A program made the translations under genes and the position numbers. The notes under the pieces were generated by a model. That model searched no databases, was not told where the DNA came from, and worked only from the letters and a program-made list of their open reading frames with translations. Below are positions 8,056-16,090 of a stretch of DNA of 59,511 nucleotides, in pieces. Location of the stretch: contig DDFY01000003.1 of the NCBI GenBank assembly GCA_002337385.1, positions 172,311 through 231,821 on the forward strand. The letters run 5' to 3'. Numbering within the stretch: position 1 is the first letter of the stretch; every line of letters begins with the position of its first letter. Source of the DNA: Erythrobacter sp. UBA1916. Its GTDB lineage: Bacteria; Pseudomonadota; Alphaproteobacteria; Sphingomonadales; Sphingomonadaceae.

Positions 8056-8946
8056 TCACCCGGCAATCGAGGCGTCGCAGATCGAGCCGACTGCCTCGCC
8101 CAGCGATGCGTCGAATTCGGCGTCGCTCATCTGCGCGCGCAGATCACCCAGCAGCGCACGGCTGAAGCTGGCGATCATGCCGGTGTTCTTGGCAAGCTCG
8201 ACGCAGGCCTCGGCGCGGGTGAAGCCGCCCGAAAGTGCCACCACCTTGAGCACCTTCGGGTGATCGACCAGTTCCTTGTACTGGTTGGCCTTGGCCGGGA
8301 TCGACAGCTTCAGCATCACCTGCTTGCCCTCGTCCATAGCATCGAGCTGCTTGAGGATCTCGGCCTTGAGGATGTCCTCGCCCTCGGCGCGGTCGGTGGC
8401 GGTGATGGTGTATTCCGGCTCGAGGATCGGCATCATGCCATGGGCGATGACCTGCTCGCCGACGGCGAACTGCTGCGCCACGATTGCGGCAATGCCTTCG
8501 GGGTTCGCGGCGTTGATGACCGAGCGTTCCTTCGTGCCATAGACGCCGAGGCCCTTGGCACGGGTCAGCAGCGCATCAAGCTCGGGCATCGGCTTCATCA
8601 GCTGCACGCCGTTGGCCTCGTCCTCAAGGCCCTTGTCGATCTTGATGAAGGGCGCAACGCCCTTGTCGAGCAGGGCCGTGGGCGTAGGCTTGCCGCCTAC
8701 TTCACCGTCCATCGTCTTTTCGAACAGGATCGCGCCGAGGATCTTGTCGCCAGTAAAAGCCGGGCTCGAAATGATGCGCGAGCGCATTTCGTGGATCTTG
8801 GCGAACATCTCGTCATCGCCGCTCCACTCGTCATCGGCAACGCCATAGGCGCGCAGTGCCTTGGGGGTGGAACCGCCCGACTGGTCCAGTGCGGCGATAA
8901 AGCCCTTTCCGGCGGCAATCTTCTGCGTAATCTGATCGGTATTCAT
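8056..8946 (-). CDS. fda: Fructose-bisphosphate aldolase class I
   Basis: This enzyme cleaves or forms fructose 1,6-bisphosphate through a lysine Schiff base and needs no metal. The 296-aa product begins like bacterial class I (Fda-type) aldolases: KGFIAALDQSGGSTPKALRAYGV. The strand QVMLKLSIP contains the probable Schiff-base lysine, followed by KVVALSGGFTRAEAC. It is the last gene of the leftward tkt-gap-pgk-fda cluster and supplies the glycolytic/gluconeogenic step next to Gap and Pgk. A perfect 8-bp palindrome lies 48-66 nt upstream of the ATG, so it may have its own regulated promoter. Confidence 0.94.
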   Translation of the reverse strand: MNTDQITQKIAAGKGFIAALDQSGGSTPKALRAYGVADDEWSGDDEMFAKIHEMRSRIISSPAFTGDKILGAILFEKTMDGEVGGKPTPTALLDKGVAPFIKIDKGLEDEANGVQLMKPMPELDALLTRAKGLGVYGTKERSVINAANPEGIAAIVAQQFAVGEQVIAHGMMPILEPEYTITATDRAEGEDILKAEILKQLDAMDEGKQVMLKLSIPAKANQYKELVDHPKVLKVVALSGGFTRAEACVELAKNTGMIASFSRALLGDLRAQMSDAEFDASLGEAVGSICDASIAG

Positions 8947-8993
8947 GGTCTGTGCGGCTCCTCCCGCGGGTGAATGTCGAGGAGCCTGTTATG

Positions 8994-9012
8994 GTGCAAT
9001 GTGCCATTGCAC
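8994..9012. promoter_or_regulatory. Perfect palindrome GTGCAATG-N3-CATTGCAC upstream of fda (candidate operator)
   Basis: The 8-bp arms at 8994-9001 and 9005-9012 are perfect with a TGC centre, a typical dimeric-regulator site. On the minus strand TTGTGC and TAACAG flank it with 17-nt spacing, so it may lie between -35 and -10 of an fda promoter. The regulator is unknown. Confidence 0.45.
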
Positions 9013-9093
9013 AACCGGACAGTTTTTCGCCGCGCAATCCGTGTGTTGACGGGACAAACCCACGGACATTGTCAATCAGCGGCAGCGACCGCG

Positions 9094-10299
9094 TCAGGCC
9101 TGCTGGAGCGCCGCGACGCCGGGCAGTTCCTTGCCTTCCATCCATTCAAGGAAGGCACCACCCGCAGTCGAGATATAGGTTACCTCGTCAGTCACGCCGG
9201 CGTGCGCCATGGCCGCCACGGTGTCGCCGCCGCCCGCCACAGAGATGAGCGAGCCTTCCTGCGTCAGCGCAGCCGCGGTTCGCGCCAAGGCCACGGTGGC
9301 AGCATCGAACGGCTCCATCTCGAATGCGCCCATCGGGCCGTTCCAGACCAGTGTGCGGCAGGTCTTGAGCACGTCGCCCAGCGCCTCAACCGCTTGCGGG
9401 CCTACGTCGAGAATCATCTCGTCAGCAGCGACTTCGTGGACGTTGCAGACGCGGTAGCTGTCCGGATTGGCGGCAAATTCCTTCGCCACGGCGACATCAT
9501 AAGGCAGATGGATCGTGCAGCCGGACCGGTCAGCCGCTTCCATGATCATGTTGGCGGTCTCGACCAGATCGTGCTCGCACAGGCTCTTGCCGACATCGAC
9601 GCCCTTGGCGGCGAGGAAGGTGTTGGCCATCCCGCCACCGATAATCAGGTGCTGGACCTTGGCGGAAAGGTTTTCGAGCACGGCCAGCTTCGAGCTGACC
9701 TTTGCCCCGCCCACCACAGCCGCAACCGGCGGCTGCGGGCTGCCAAGCGCCGCGTCGAGCGCTTCCAGTTCCTTCTGCATCGAGCGACCGGCATAGGCCG
9801 GCAACAGATGTGCAAGGCCCTCGGTGCTGGCGTGCGCGCGGTGCGCGGCAGAGAATGCGTCGTTGACGTAGAAGTCGCCGTTCTCGGCGATAGCCTTGGC
9901 GAATTCGGCATCGTTCGCCTCTTCACCCGGCCAGAAGCGGGTGTTTTCGAGCATCCCGATGTCGCCATTGCCCAGGATATCGACCGCCTGCGTCACGACC
10001 GGTCCGGACACCTCGGGAATGAACATGACCTCGCGCCCGAGCACGTCCTCGATCGCGCCCTGCACCATGCTCATCGACATGGTCGAATTGCGCTGGCCCT
10101 TGGGGCGACCGAAGTGCGCGAGCAGCAGCACCTTGGCCCCGCGATCGGCCAGTTCGAGGATCGTCGGCGCGACCGCACGGGCGCGCGTCAGGTCCGTGGC
10201 GAGGCCATCGGCCATCGGCAGGTTGAGATCGACCCGCACCAGCGCGCGCTGGCCGGTAAGATCATCGGGAAGATCGTCGAGGGTTTTGAAATTGGCCAT
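9094..10299 (-). CDS. pgk: Phosphoglycerate kinase
   Basis: Pgk transfers phosphate between 1,3-bisphosphoglycerate and ADP. The 401-aa product has the N-terminal substrate domain (RALVRVDLNLPMADG, then LLLAHFGRPKG), NDAFSAAHRAHAS, and the nucleotide domain with VAAVVGGAKVSSKLAVLENL. The C-terminal GGGDTVAAM is the glycine-rich phosphate-binding loop. The spacer to gap upstream is 148 bp and contains two GC-rich palindromes, so expression may be partly uncoupled from gap. Length is typical. Confidence 0.96.
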   Translation of the reverse strand: MANFKTLDDLPDDLTGQRALVRVDLNLPMADGLATDLTRARAVAPTILELADRGAKVLLLAHFGRPKGQRNSTMSMSMVQGAIEDVLGREVMFIPEVSGPVVTQAVDILGNGDIGMLENTRFWPGEEANDAEFAKAIAENGDFYVNDAFSAAHRAHASTEGLAHLLPAYAGRSMQKELEALDAALGSPQPPVAAVVGGAKVSSKLAVLENLSAKVQHLIIGGGMANTFLAAKGVDVGKSLCEHDLVETANMIMEAADRSGCTIHLPYDVAVAKEFAANPDSYRVCNVHEVAADEMILDVGPQAVEALGDVLKTCRTLVWNGPMGAFEMEPFDAATVALARTAAALTQEGSLISVAGGGDTVAAMAHAGVTDEVTYISTAGGAFLEWMEGKELPGVAALQQA

Positions 10300-10313
10300 C
10301 AGGTGCTCCCAAC

Positions 10314-10335
10314 CCCCTCCCGCCTGCAGGAGGGG
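10314..10335. repeat. GC-rich palindrome in the gap-pgk spacer, copy 1
   Basis: CCCCTCC at 10314-10320 pairs with GGAGGGG at 10329-10335 around an 8-nt loop. It sits 15 nt upstream of pgk. Its arms match those of the copy at 10416 and the hairpin at 4595, suggesting a dispersed intergenic palindrome family or mRNA processing/attenuation hairpins. Confidence 0.45.
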
Positions 10336-10415
10336 TAGTGAGACTTGGCAGCTTGTCTGCCTAGTCGCAACGGGGTGGGCCTTTGCGGACCAGCGCTTCG
10401 CGCCCCACCCCCGGC

Positions 10416-10435
10416 CCCTCCCGCAAGCGGGAGGG
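10416..10435. repeat. GC-rich palindrome in the gap-pgk spacer, copy 2
   Basis: CCCTCCCGC at 10416-10424 pairs with GCGGGAGGG at 10427-10435, a near-continuous palindrome 13 nt beyond the gap stop in the direction of transcription. It has no following T tract, so it is a weak candidate terminator and a better candidate mRNA-end stabiliser or repeat element. Confidence 0.45.
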
Positions 10436-10447
10436 AAGGTTTGGTGC

Positions 10448-11455
10448 TTAGAGGAACTTCGCCATCACACCGGCGGTGTCGATCATGCGGTTCGAGAAGC
10501 CCCACTCGTTGTCGTACCAGCTGACGACGCGGGCAAGCTTGCCTTCCATCACCGAAGTTTCGAGGCTGTCGACGGTCGAGCTGGCCGGGTGGTGGTTGAA
10601 GTCCGAGCTGACGAGCGGCTGGTCGGTGTAGTCGAGCACGCCCTTCATCGCACCCTCGGCAGCCGCCTTGAGCGCTTCGTTCAGTTCCTCGGCAGTGGTG
10701 TCACGGCCGGGGGTGAAGACGAGATCGACGAGGCTGACGTTCGGCGTCGGCACGCGCACCGACGAACCGTCGAGCTTGCCGGCCAGTTCGGGCAGCACCA
10801 GGCCGACCGCACGGGCAGCGCCAGTGGTGGTCGGGATCATGTTCTGCGCGCCGCCGCGAGCACGGCGCATGTCCGAGTGCATCTGGTCGAGCATGCGCTG
10901 ATCGTTGGTGTAGGAGTGGATCGTGGTCATGAAGCCACGCTCGATGCCGACCAGGTCGTTCAGCACCTTCGCCACCGGCGAGAGGCAGTTCGTGGTGCAG
11001 CTGGCGTTCGAGACGATGATGTCATCGGCGGTCAGCACATCGTGGTTCACACCGTAAACGACGGTGGCGGAAACTTCCTTGGCCGGAGCCGAGATCAGCA
11101 CGCGCTTGGCACCGGCATCGAGGTGCGGCTTGGCGGCCGAGTGGCTCTGGAAGAAGCCCGTGCATTCGAGCACGATGTCGACGCCCATCTCCTTGTGCGG
11201 CAGCTTGCCCGGATCGCGCTCGGAGGTGACGGCGATGGTCTTGCCGTTCACGACGAGGTTGGTGCCGTCGACCGAAACGGTGCCGGGGAAACGGCCATGG
11301 GTCGAATCGAAACCGAACAGCAGCGCGTTCGCCTTGGTGTCGGCCAGATCGTTGATCGCCACCAGTTCGAGATCATGGTCGCTGCGCTCAAGAATGGCGC
11401 GCGCCACGAGGCGTCCGATACGTCCGAAACCGTTGATAGCTACCTTAGTCGCCAT
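10448..11455 (-). CDS. gap: Glyceraldehyde-3-phosphate dehydrogenase, type I
   Basis: Gap oxidises glyceraldehyde 3-phosphate to 1,3-bisphosphoglycerate with a catalytic cysteine. The 335-aa product has the Rossmann start VAINGFGRIGRL, a probable NAD-binding loop AINDLADTKANALLF, and the catalytic Cys153 in SNASCTTNCLSP. DNEWGFSNRMID lies near the C-terminus. It follows tkt by 15 bp and precedes pgk, so one transcript is likely. NAD versus NADP preference cannot be fixed by eye, though the acidic residue after AIN suits NAD. Length is standard. Confidence 0.96.
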   Translation of the reverse strand: MATKVAINGFGRIGRLVARAILERSDHDLELVAINDLADTKANALLFGFDSTHGRFPGTVSVDGTNLVVNGKTIAVTSERDPGKLPHKEMGVDIVLECTGFFQSHSAAKPHLDAGAKRVLISAPAKEVSATVVYGVNHDVLTADDIIVSNASCTTNCLSPVAKVLNDLVGIERGFMTTIHSYTNDQRMLDQMHSDMRRARGGAQNMIPTTTGAARAVGLVLPELAGKLDGSSVRVPTPNVSLVDLVFTPGRDTTAEELNEALKAAAEGAMKGVLDYTDQPLVSSDFNHHPASSTVDSLETSVMEGKLARVVSWYDNEWGFSNRMIDTAGVMAKFL

Positions 11456-11470
11456 GTGAAGAACTCCTCG

Positions 11471-13468
11471 TTATCCGTTCAATGTACTGATGATCTGCGG
11501 GACGATCTTGTCCGCAGTGAAGCCGAAATGCTCGAACAGGGTCGCTGCCGGGGCCGAAGCGCCGAAGCGGTCAAGGCCGATGTTCAGGCCATTACGCCCG
11601 GTGTAGCGTTCCCAGCCCTGCGTCACGCCCGCCTCGATCGATACGATCAGCGCGTCGGCGGGCAGCAGCTCGTCCTGATAGGCGGCATCCTGCGCGCCGA
11701 ACAAGTCAAGGCACGGGGCGCTGACCACGTCGGCGCCAATGCCCTGCGCTTCGAGCGCCTTGGCGGTGTCGAGCGCCACGGCCACTTCCGAGCCGGTCGC
11801 AATCAGCACAACCTTGCGCGCCGCATCGGCACCCTTGAGGCGGTAAGCGCCCTTGGCCGAGCGGTTGCTGGCCGGGGTCCACTCGCCATCGCCCTCGCCG
11901 CGCACCGGCGGCAGGTTCTGACGCGAGAGCGCCAGCACCGAAGGCGTGGCGGGCGTCTGCAAGGCGAGCGCCCAGCACTCGGCCGTTTCGATGGCGTCCG
12001 CCGGGCGGAACACGTTGAGGTTCGGGATCAGGCGCAGCGACATGACCTGCTCGACCGGCTGGTGAGTCGGGCCGTCTTCGCCAAGCCCGATGCTGTCGTG
12101 CGTGAGCACATAGACCACACCCGTCTTCTGCAGCGCCGAGAGGCGGATCGCGTTGCGGGCATAGTCGGAGAAGATCAGGAAGGTGCCGCCATAGGGCACA
12201 ACGCCGCCATGGAGGAACATGCCGTTCATCGCTGCCGCCATGCCGAACTCGCGGATGCCGTAATAGACATAGCGCCCGGAATAGTCCTCGGCGGTGAGCG
12301 GGGCGGTGAACTTGGTCTTGGTGTTGTTTGAGCCGGTAAGGTCAGCCGAGCCGCCGATCAGCTGCTCGATCTGCTCGGTCAGCGGGCCGAGCGCCATTTC
12401 GCTGGCCTTGCGGCTGGCAACCTTGGGCGGCTCTGCGGCGAGCGCGCGGATGTGGTCCTGCAAGGCAGGTGCGGCCTTGTCGGCAACATCGGCAAGCTGC
12501 GCGGTGAGCGCGTCTTTCTTGCCGCTCTGCGCGAGACGATCTTCCCAGGCGCGGCGCGTTTCGGCGCCCTTATCGCCCAGCGTGCGCCAAGCCGAGACGA
12601 TCTCATCGGGGATCACGAACGGCGCATGCGGCCAGTTCAGCTCAACACGCGCAGCGGCGATCTCGTCAGCGCCGAGCGGCGAGCCGTGAATGCCCGAGGT
12701 GCCCTGCTTGTTCGGAGCGCCCTTGCCGATCACAGTCTTGCAGGCGACGATCGAGGGGCGCGGATCAGCGGCCGCCTCAGCCAGCGCGCGCTTGATGTCG
12801 GCCGGGTCGTGGCCATCGCAGCTGGTGGTGTGCCAGCCGGTCGCCTTATAGCGGGCGAGCACGTCTTCCGAGGAGGACAGGCCGACCTTGCCGTCGATGG
12901 TGACGTTGTTGTCGTCCCACAGCACATTGAGGTTGCCGAGCTTGAGGTGGCCAGCAAGGCCGATCGCCTCGTGGTTGATGCCTTCCATCAGGCAGCCGTC
13001 ACCGGCCAGAACCCAGGTCTTGTGGTCGATCACCTCGTTGCCGAACTTGGCGTTAAGGTGCCGCTCGGCCAGCGCCATGCCGACGCCCATCGCCAAGCCC
13101 TGCCCCAGCGGGCCGGTGGTGCATTCCACGCCGTCGATCAGGAAGTTTTCCGGGTGACCGGCGCAGGGGCTGCCGAGCTGGCGGAAGTTCTTGATGTCGT
13201 CGAGCGTCGGCGACTCGTATCCGGTGAGATAGAGCAGCGAATAGATCAGCATCGAGCCATGGCCCGCCGACAGCACGAACCGGTCGCGGTCAGGCCAGGC
13301 GGGATCGGCCGGATCATACTTCAGGAAGTCGGAATAGAGCACGGTGGCGACGTCTGCCATGCCCATCGGCATGCCGGGGTGGCCAATATTGGCGGCCTCG
13401 ACCGCGTCCATCGACAGCGCGCGGATGGCGTTGGCCATGTCCGTGAAGCTGACTTCCTGCTTGCTCAT
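11471..13468 (-). CDS. tkt: Transketolase
   Basis: Transketolase moves two-carbon units between sugar phosphates in the pentose phosphate pathway using thiamine diphosphate. The 665-aa product begins MANAIRALSMDAVEAANIGHPG after a short leader and has the TPP/Mg motif GDGCLMEGINHEAIGLAGHL followed by NVLWDDNN. Further on come GIREFGMAAAMNGM and HDSIGLGEDGPTHQPVEQ with catalytic histidines. It is the first gene of the leftward tkt-gap-pgk-fda cluster. A GGCTGTGT/ACACAG inverted repeat lies about 60 nt upstream, overlapping a possible TTGACG promoter. Length is standard for the family. Confidence 0.96.
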   Translation of the reverse strand: MSKQEVSFTDMANAIRALSMDAVEAANIGHPGMPMGMADVATVLYSDFLKYDPADPAWPDRDRFVLSAGHGSMLIYSLLYLTGYESPTLDDIKNFRQLGSPCAGHPENFLIDGVECTTGPLGQGLAMGVGMALAERHLNAKFGNEVIDHKTWVLAGDGCLMEGINHEAIGLAGHLKLGNLNVLWDDNNVTIDGKVGLSSSEDVLARYKATGWHTTSCDGHDPADIKRALAEAAADPRPSIVACKTVIGKGAPNKQGTSGIHGSPLGADEIAAARVELNWPHAPFVIPDEIVSAWRTLGDKGAETRRAWEDRLAQSGKKDALTAQLADVADKAAPALQDHIRALAAEPPKVASRKASEMALGPLTEQIEQLIGGSADLTGSNNTKTKFTAPLTAEDYSGRYVYYGIREFGMAAAMNGMFLHGGVVPYGGTFLIFSDYARNAIRLSALQKTGVVYVLTHDSIGLGEDGPTHQPVEQVMSLRLIPNLNVFRPADAIETAECWALALQTPATPSVLALSRQNLPPVRGEGDGEWTPASNRSAKGAYRLKGADAARKVVLIATGSEVAVALDTAKALEAQGIGADVVSAPCLDLFGAQDAAYQDELLPADALIVSIEAGVTQGWERYTGRNGLNIGLDRFGASAPAATLFEHFGFTADKIVPQIISTLNG

Positions 13469-13677
13469 TCACTAATTCCCCGGTTGGTTCTGGCCGAAAG
13501 ATAAAGCTGGCCGAATCGGATGGCGGCTGTGTGAGCAGACACAGGCCCCTCGTCAAGCGCAGCCGGTGCACCCGCCAAATCGTGGCACATCACTGCAATC
13601 GCCCTGCGACCCCGATTATTCACATATTTACTTTGTAAACCTTTGCCTGAAGCGGAGTTTGGCCGTTATATGACTTT

Positions 13678-13935
13678 ATGGAGAGCGATCGCATCGCGCG
13701 GGCACGGACCCGGATCGAGGCGGCAGCAGCCCGGATCGAGGCTGCCGCAGGTGAACTTGCGGGTGCGCGCGAGGTGGTTGGCGATCCAGAGCTGGAAGCG
13801 CGCTACAATGCTTTGCGCGCAGAGGCGGAGGAAGCGTTGGCAGGGCTCGACATGCTGATAACGCGGCTTGATCCCGATAACTTCGAAGACCCGGACGCCA
13901 TCGATGAACCCCAAGCGATAAGCCCCAAAGGATGA
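13678..13935 (+). CDS. Small coiled-coil protein upstream of zapA
   Basis: An 85-aa product, very rich in Ala, Arg and Glu with heptad-like spacing (RIARARTRIEAAAARIEAAAG and EARYNALRAEAEEALAGLDML), predicted to be one or two coiled-coil helices with an acidic tail. Its ATG at 13678 lies 209 bp from the divergent tkt gene. Its stop overlaps the zapA start as ATGA, so the two are translated together. The tight coupling suggests a cell-division accessory role, but this is inference; no named family was recognised. Confidence 0.75.
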   Translation: MESDRIARARTRIEAAAARIEAAAGELAGAREVVGDPELEARYNALRAEAEEALAGLDMLITRLDPDNFEDPDAIDEPQAISPKG

Positions 13936-14237
13936 GCAACGTCACCATTGCCATCGCCGGGCGAAATTACACTATCGCCTGCGGTCCCGGCGAAGAAGGC
14001 CATATCAAGCAGCTTGGCGCACTGATCGACGGCAAGCTTACCGGAATGCGCAACACCGCGGGCCAATCCGAAACGCGGCTGTTGCTCTATGCCGCCCTGC
14101 TGCTGGCCGACGAGGCGCAGGAAGCGAACGAGCGCGCGCGGGCAGCCGAGGAAGCGCAGGTGCTCGACTACGAAGCCACCGCCGCGCGACTCGAAGCGCT
14201 TGCAGCACAGCTTGAGAATGCCGGGCACAGCTCCTAG
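13932..14237 (+). CDS. zapA: Cell division protein ZapA
   Basis: ZapA binds FtsZ and cross-links protofilaments at the division ring. The 101-aa product has the characteristic beta-hairpin start VTIAIAGRNYTIACGPGEEGHIKQLGALID, followed by a long C-terminal helix (LLADEAQEANERARAAEEAQVLDYEATAARLEAL broken by few residues) that forms the dimeric coiled coil. It starts within the stop of the 85-aa gene and is followed immediately by 6S RNA and 5-formyl-THF cyclo-ligase, the conserved zapA-ssrS-ygfA order seen across Proteobacteria. That context strengthens the call. Confidence 0.92.
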   Translation: MSNVTIAIAGRNYTIACGPGEEGHIKQLGALIDGKLTGMRNTAGQSETRLLLYAALLLADEAQEANERARAAEEAQVLDYEATAARLEALAAQLENAGHSS

Positions 14238-14372
14238 ATAGGCTTCGGCGGGACTGTCCGGCACGAGCCCATGAACATCCCTGAGGCTATAAGCAATCCA
14301 AGGGAGTTGTCCCTACTGGAACCCTGGTTCCGGATATACGGCGCCCACCTGACCCAAAGGCGTCAGAGGATT
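14235..14372 (+). ncRNA. ssrS: 6S RNA
   Basis: 6S RNA mimics an open promoter and sequesters housekeeping RNA polymerase. The interval between zapA and the cyclo-ligase contains the alphaproteobacterial 6S core: GGACTGTCCGGCACGAG, then CATCCCTGAGG, CAATCCAAGGGAGTTGTCCC, and the return strand TGGTTCCGGATATACGG. TCCGG near 14256-14261 pairs with CCGGA near 14330, and GGCGGG (14247-14252) pairs with CCCACC (14344-14349) as part of the closing stem. Ends are approximate. The genomic position matches the classical one. Confidence 0.8.
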
Positions 14373-14490
14373 TCGCGGCAAACGACCCATGATGGTTCCG
14401 CCACATACCTTCTGCGCTAACGCTGCGCTGCTTGAGCGCTTGTTATCCGCGCTACCGCTGCGCGGTTTGAGCGCCCTTACCCCCGTTCGC

Positions 14491-14567
14491 CCTGAGCTTG
14501 TCGAAGGGCCGTCTTTCCTTCATGCGCTCAGGCCAGTGAACGAGGACAATCCTTCGACAAGCTCAGG
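14491..14567. repeat. Inverted pair of the CCTTCGACAAGCTCAGG repeat
   Basis: CCTGAGCTTGTCGAAGG at 14491-14507 and its exact reverse complement at 14551-14567 face each other across 43 nt, flanked by GTTCGC and GGGCGAA. This 17-mer is a repeat I recognise from intergenic regions of many sphingomonads and other proteobacteria. The pair would form a long hairpin in RNA between 6S RNA and the cyclo-ligase. Confidence 0.75.
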
Positions 14568-14601
14568 ATGAGCGGGCGAAGATAGACAACGGGACCCCAA
14601 G

Positions 14602-15186
14602 ATGCCCAGCATAGCCGAACAGAAAGCCGCGCTCCGCAAGCAGCTGCGCAAGGCCCGCCGCGACCACGCCGCCGCGCTTCCCCGCGAGGTCTCCGCACTG
14701 GTCTTCGCGCGCCCGCCCGCGCCGGTGCTCGACATGGTGCCCGAGGGCGCAACCATTGGCCTCTACCGCGCCGACACCGGCGAGGCCCCGGCAGGCGGCT
14801 ACATCCGCTTCTTTCATGAGCGCGGCCACCAGATCGCCCTGCCCCGCGTCACCACGCTGGACGCGCCGATGCAGTTCCACCTGCACACCGATCCCTATGA
14901 GGAGAGCGACCTCGTGGGCGGGCCGCTCGGCCTGCGCCAACCTGCCGAGAACGCGCCTGTGGTGGTCCCCGAGGTGCTGTTCATGCCCTTGGTGGGCTTC
15001 ACCGAGAATGGCGAGCGACTTGGCCAGGGCGGCGGCTTTTACGACCGCTGGCTGGCCGCACACCCGGAAACGATGGCAATCGGCATGGCCTGGGACATCC
15101 AGCGCGTCGACGACCTGCCAGTGGAGGACCATGACATGCCCTTGAAGGCGATCGTCACCTCCACGCGCATCTACGGGCCGTTCTGA
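14602..15186 (+). CDS. 5-formyltetrahydrofolate cyclo-ligase
   Basis: This ATP-dependent enzyme converts 5-formyl-THF to 5,10-methenyl-THF, recycling a folate storage form. The 194-aa product starts with the family's basic helix (AEQKAALRKQLRKARRDHAA) and ends with the diagnostic VPEVLFMPLVGFTENGERLGQGGGFYDRWLA. The GQGGGFYDR loop binds ATP phosphate. It lies downstream of zapA and 6S RNA in the conserved order, often co-transcribed with 6S (gene names fau or ygfA). Length is normal. Its stop overlaps the next start by one base. Confidence 0.93.
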   Translation: MPSIAEQKAALRKQLRKARRDHAAALPREVSALVFARPPAPVLDMVPEGATIGLYRADTGEAPAGGYIRFFHERGHQIALPRVTTLDAPMQFHLHTDPYEESDLVGGPLGLRQPAENAPVVVPEVLFMPLVGFTENGERLGQGGGFYDRWLAAHPETMAIGMAWDIQRVDDLPVEDHDMPLKAIVTSTRIYGPF

Positions 15187-15401
15187 TGCGCACAGAACCA
15201 ACCTGGCGCATCCCCGCAGGCGTTATCGGCCTGACCATCGCTATCGGGATCTATTGCATCGTAGTGGCGCGCTATGTGCCCGAGCTGATCGGCAGCTGGC
15301 ACGCCTTGCTGCAAACGCCCGTTTACATCGTGCTGGGGCTGGTGTGGCTGCTGCCGCTGAGGCGTTTCCTGATCTGGATGGAAACCGGGCGCTGGGGGTG
15401 A
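15186..15401 (+). CDS. DUF2842 small membrane protein
   Basis: A 71-aa protein with two hydrophobic helices (VIGLTIAIGIYCIVVARYVPELI and PVYIVLGLVWLLPLRRFLIWM) and a short basic/aromatic C-terminus ending METGRWG. This matches the DUF2842 family, common in sphingomonads and other alphaproteobacteria, of unknown function. The ATG overlaps the cyclo-ligase stop (TGATG), so it is translationally coupled. Inner-membrane location is expected. Confidence 0.82.
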   Translation: MRTEPTWRIPAGVIGLTIAIGIYCIVVARYVPELIGSWHALLQTPVYIVLGLVWLLPLRRFLIWMETGRWG

Positions 15402-15462
15402 TCGGCAACACTTGGCAAATTGTGCAAGAAAGCGACTGTCTGCCAACGACCCGATTGCGGAC

Positions 15463-15810
15463 CTAAGCTGTTTGCGCGCTGGAGCCGGAGTTAGATGGCG
15501 AAATCCAAGCCAAAGCGACTGGCAACAGGTTGATCAATAGGCCGAGATGAAAACCGTTCCATTCAGGTCCAAAATTGAAAACCAGGATCATCAAAATGAT
15601 CCAGCCGCCAGGCAATGCCGCGTCACGCAAGCGTCGATAAGTTATCACAATCAAGAAGGTATAAAGTGGCAAGCCGACAATAGCGCCGATCCAATCAGGA
15701 TAGCCTGAGAGCCGCACCAACAAGACCCAACCGTAGGCGGCTGCTAACAGCGCAATCGAAGCTGCACGGTAGTGTGAGCGTTCCGAGAGGGCTTGCAGCG
15801 TCGAACTCAT
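15463..15810 (-). CDS. Small inner-membrane protein of unknown function
   Basis: A 115-aa product with three to four hydrophobic segments: AASIALLAAAYGWVLLVRL, WIGAIVGLPLYTFLIVITY, GGWIILMILVFNF and GLLINLLPVALAWI. The motif TYRRLRDAALPGGW between helices recalls the RRLHD..rSGWW motif of DUF805 membrane proteins, but the match is partial. Base composition is clearly lower in GC than its neighbours, which may indicate recent acquisition. It is convergent with the cyclo-ligase/DUF2842 pair and upstream of no recognisable partner. Confidence 0.65.
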   Translation of the reverse strand: MSSTLQALSERSHYRAASIALLAAAYGWVLLVRLSGYPDWIGAIVGLPLYTFLIVITYRRLRDAALPGGWIILMILVFNFGPEWNGFHLGLLINLLPVALAWISPSNSGSSAQTA

Positions 15811-15921
15811 CGGCCAAGCCTATATTGCTCAAAGTCTGCTTACCACCCCATTCCAGCCGTTGCGCCGCCTTATTTCAGGCACCTGAATCCAGCCAAGCGA
15901 CCGCCACCCAACCCCCAACGC

Positions 15922-15946
15922 AAAAAGGGCGACCCGAAGGTCGCCC
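15922..15946 (-). terminator. Rho-independent terminator of tRNA-Asp
   Basis: On the minus strand GGGCGACC, a TTCG tetraloop and GGTCGCCC are followed directly by TTTTT, a textbook intrinsic terminator 33 nt beyond the tRNA-Asp 3' end. Confidence 0.88.
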
Positions 15947-15978
15947 TCATGCTCCATCTTTCGAAGGAAAGTCCCAAG

Positions 15979-16055
15979 TGGCGCGAGTGACGGGACTCGA
16001 ACCCGCGACCCTCGGCGTGACAGGCCGATACTCTAACCAACTGAGCTACACCCGC
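15979..16055 (-). tRNA. tRNA-Asp (GTC)
   Basis: A 77-nt tRNA read on the minus strand. The acceptor GCGGGTG pairs with CACTCGC, the D-arm is GTAGCTCAGTTGGTTAGAG, and the anticodon stem TCGGC/GCCGA encloses CTGTCAC with anticodon GTC. The T-arm is GCGGGTTCGAGTCCCGT, and CCA is encoded. It has its own promoter and terminator. Confidence 0.97.
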
Positions 16056-16090
16056 GCATTTTGCGGCGGCAGCGCCTCTTGGGAAGCGCG

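Noticed and set aside
9896..12331. An 811-codon plus-strand open frame
   Set aside because: Antisense to pgk, gap and tkt, with no start context and composition typical of shadow frames.
13627..13639. TTTAC-TTT-GTAAA near the zapA operon as an operator
   Set aside because: Arms of 5 bp in an AT-rich promoter patch are not convincing without comparative support.
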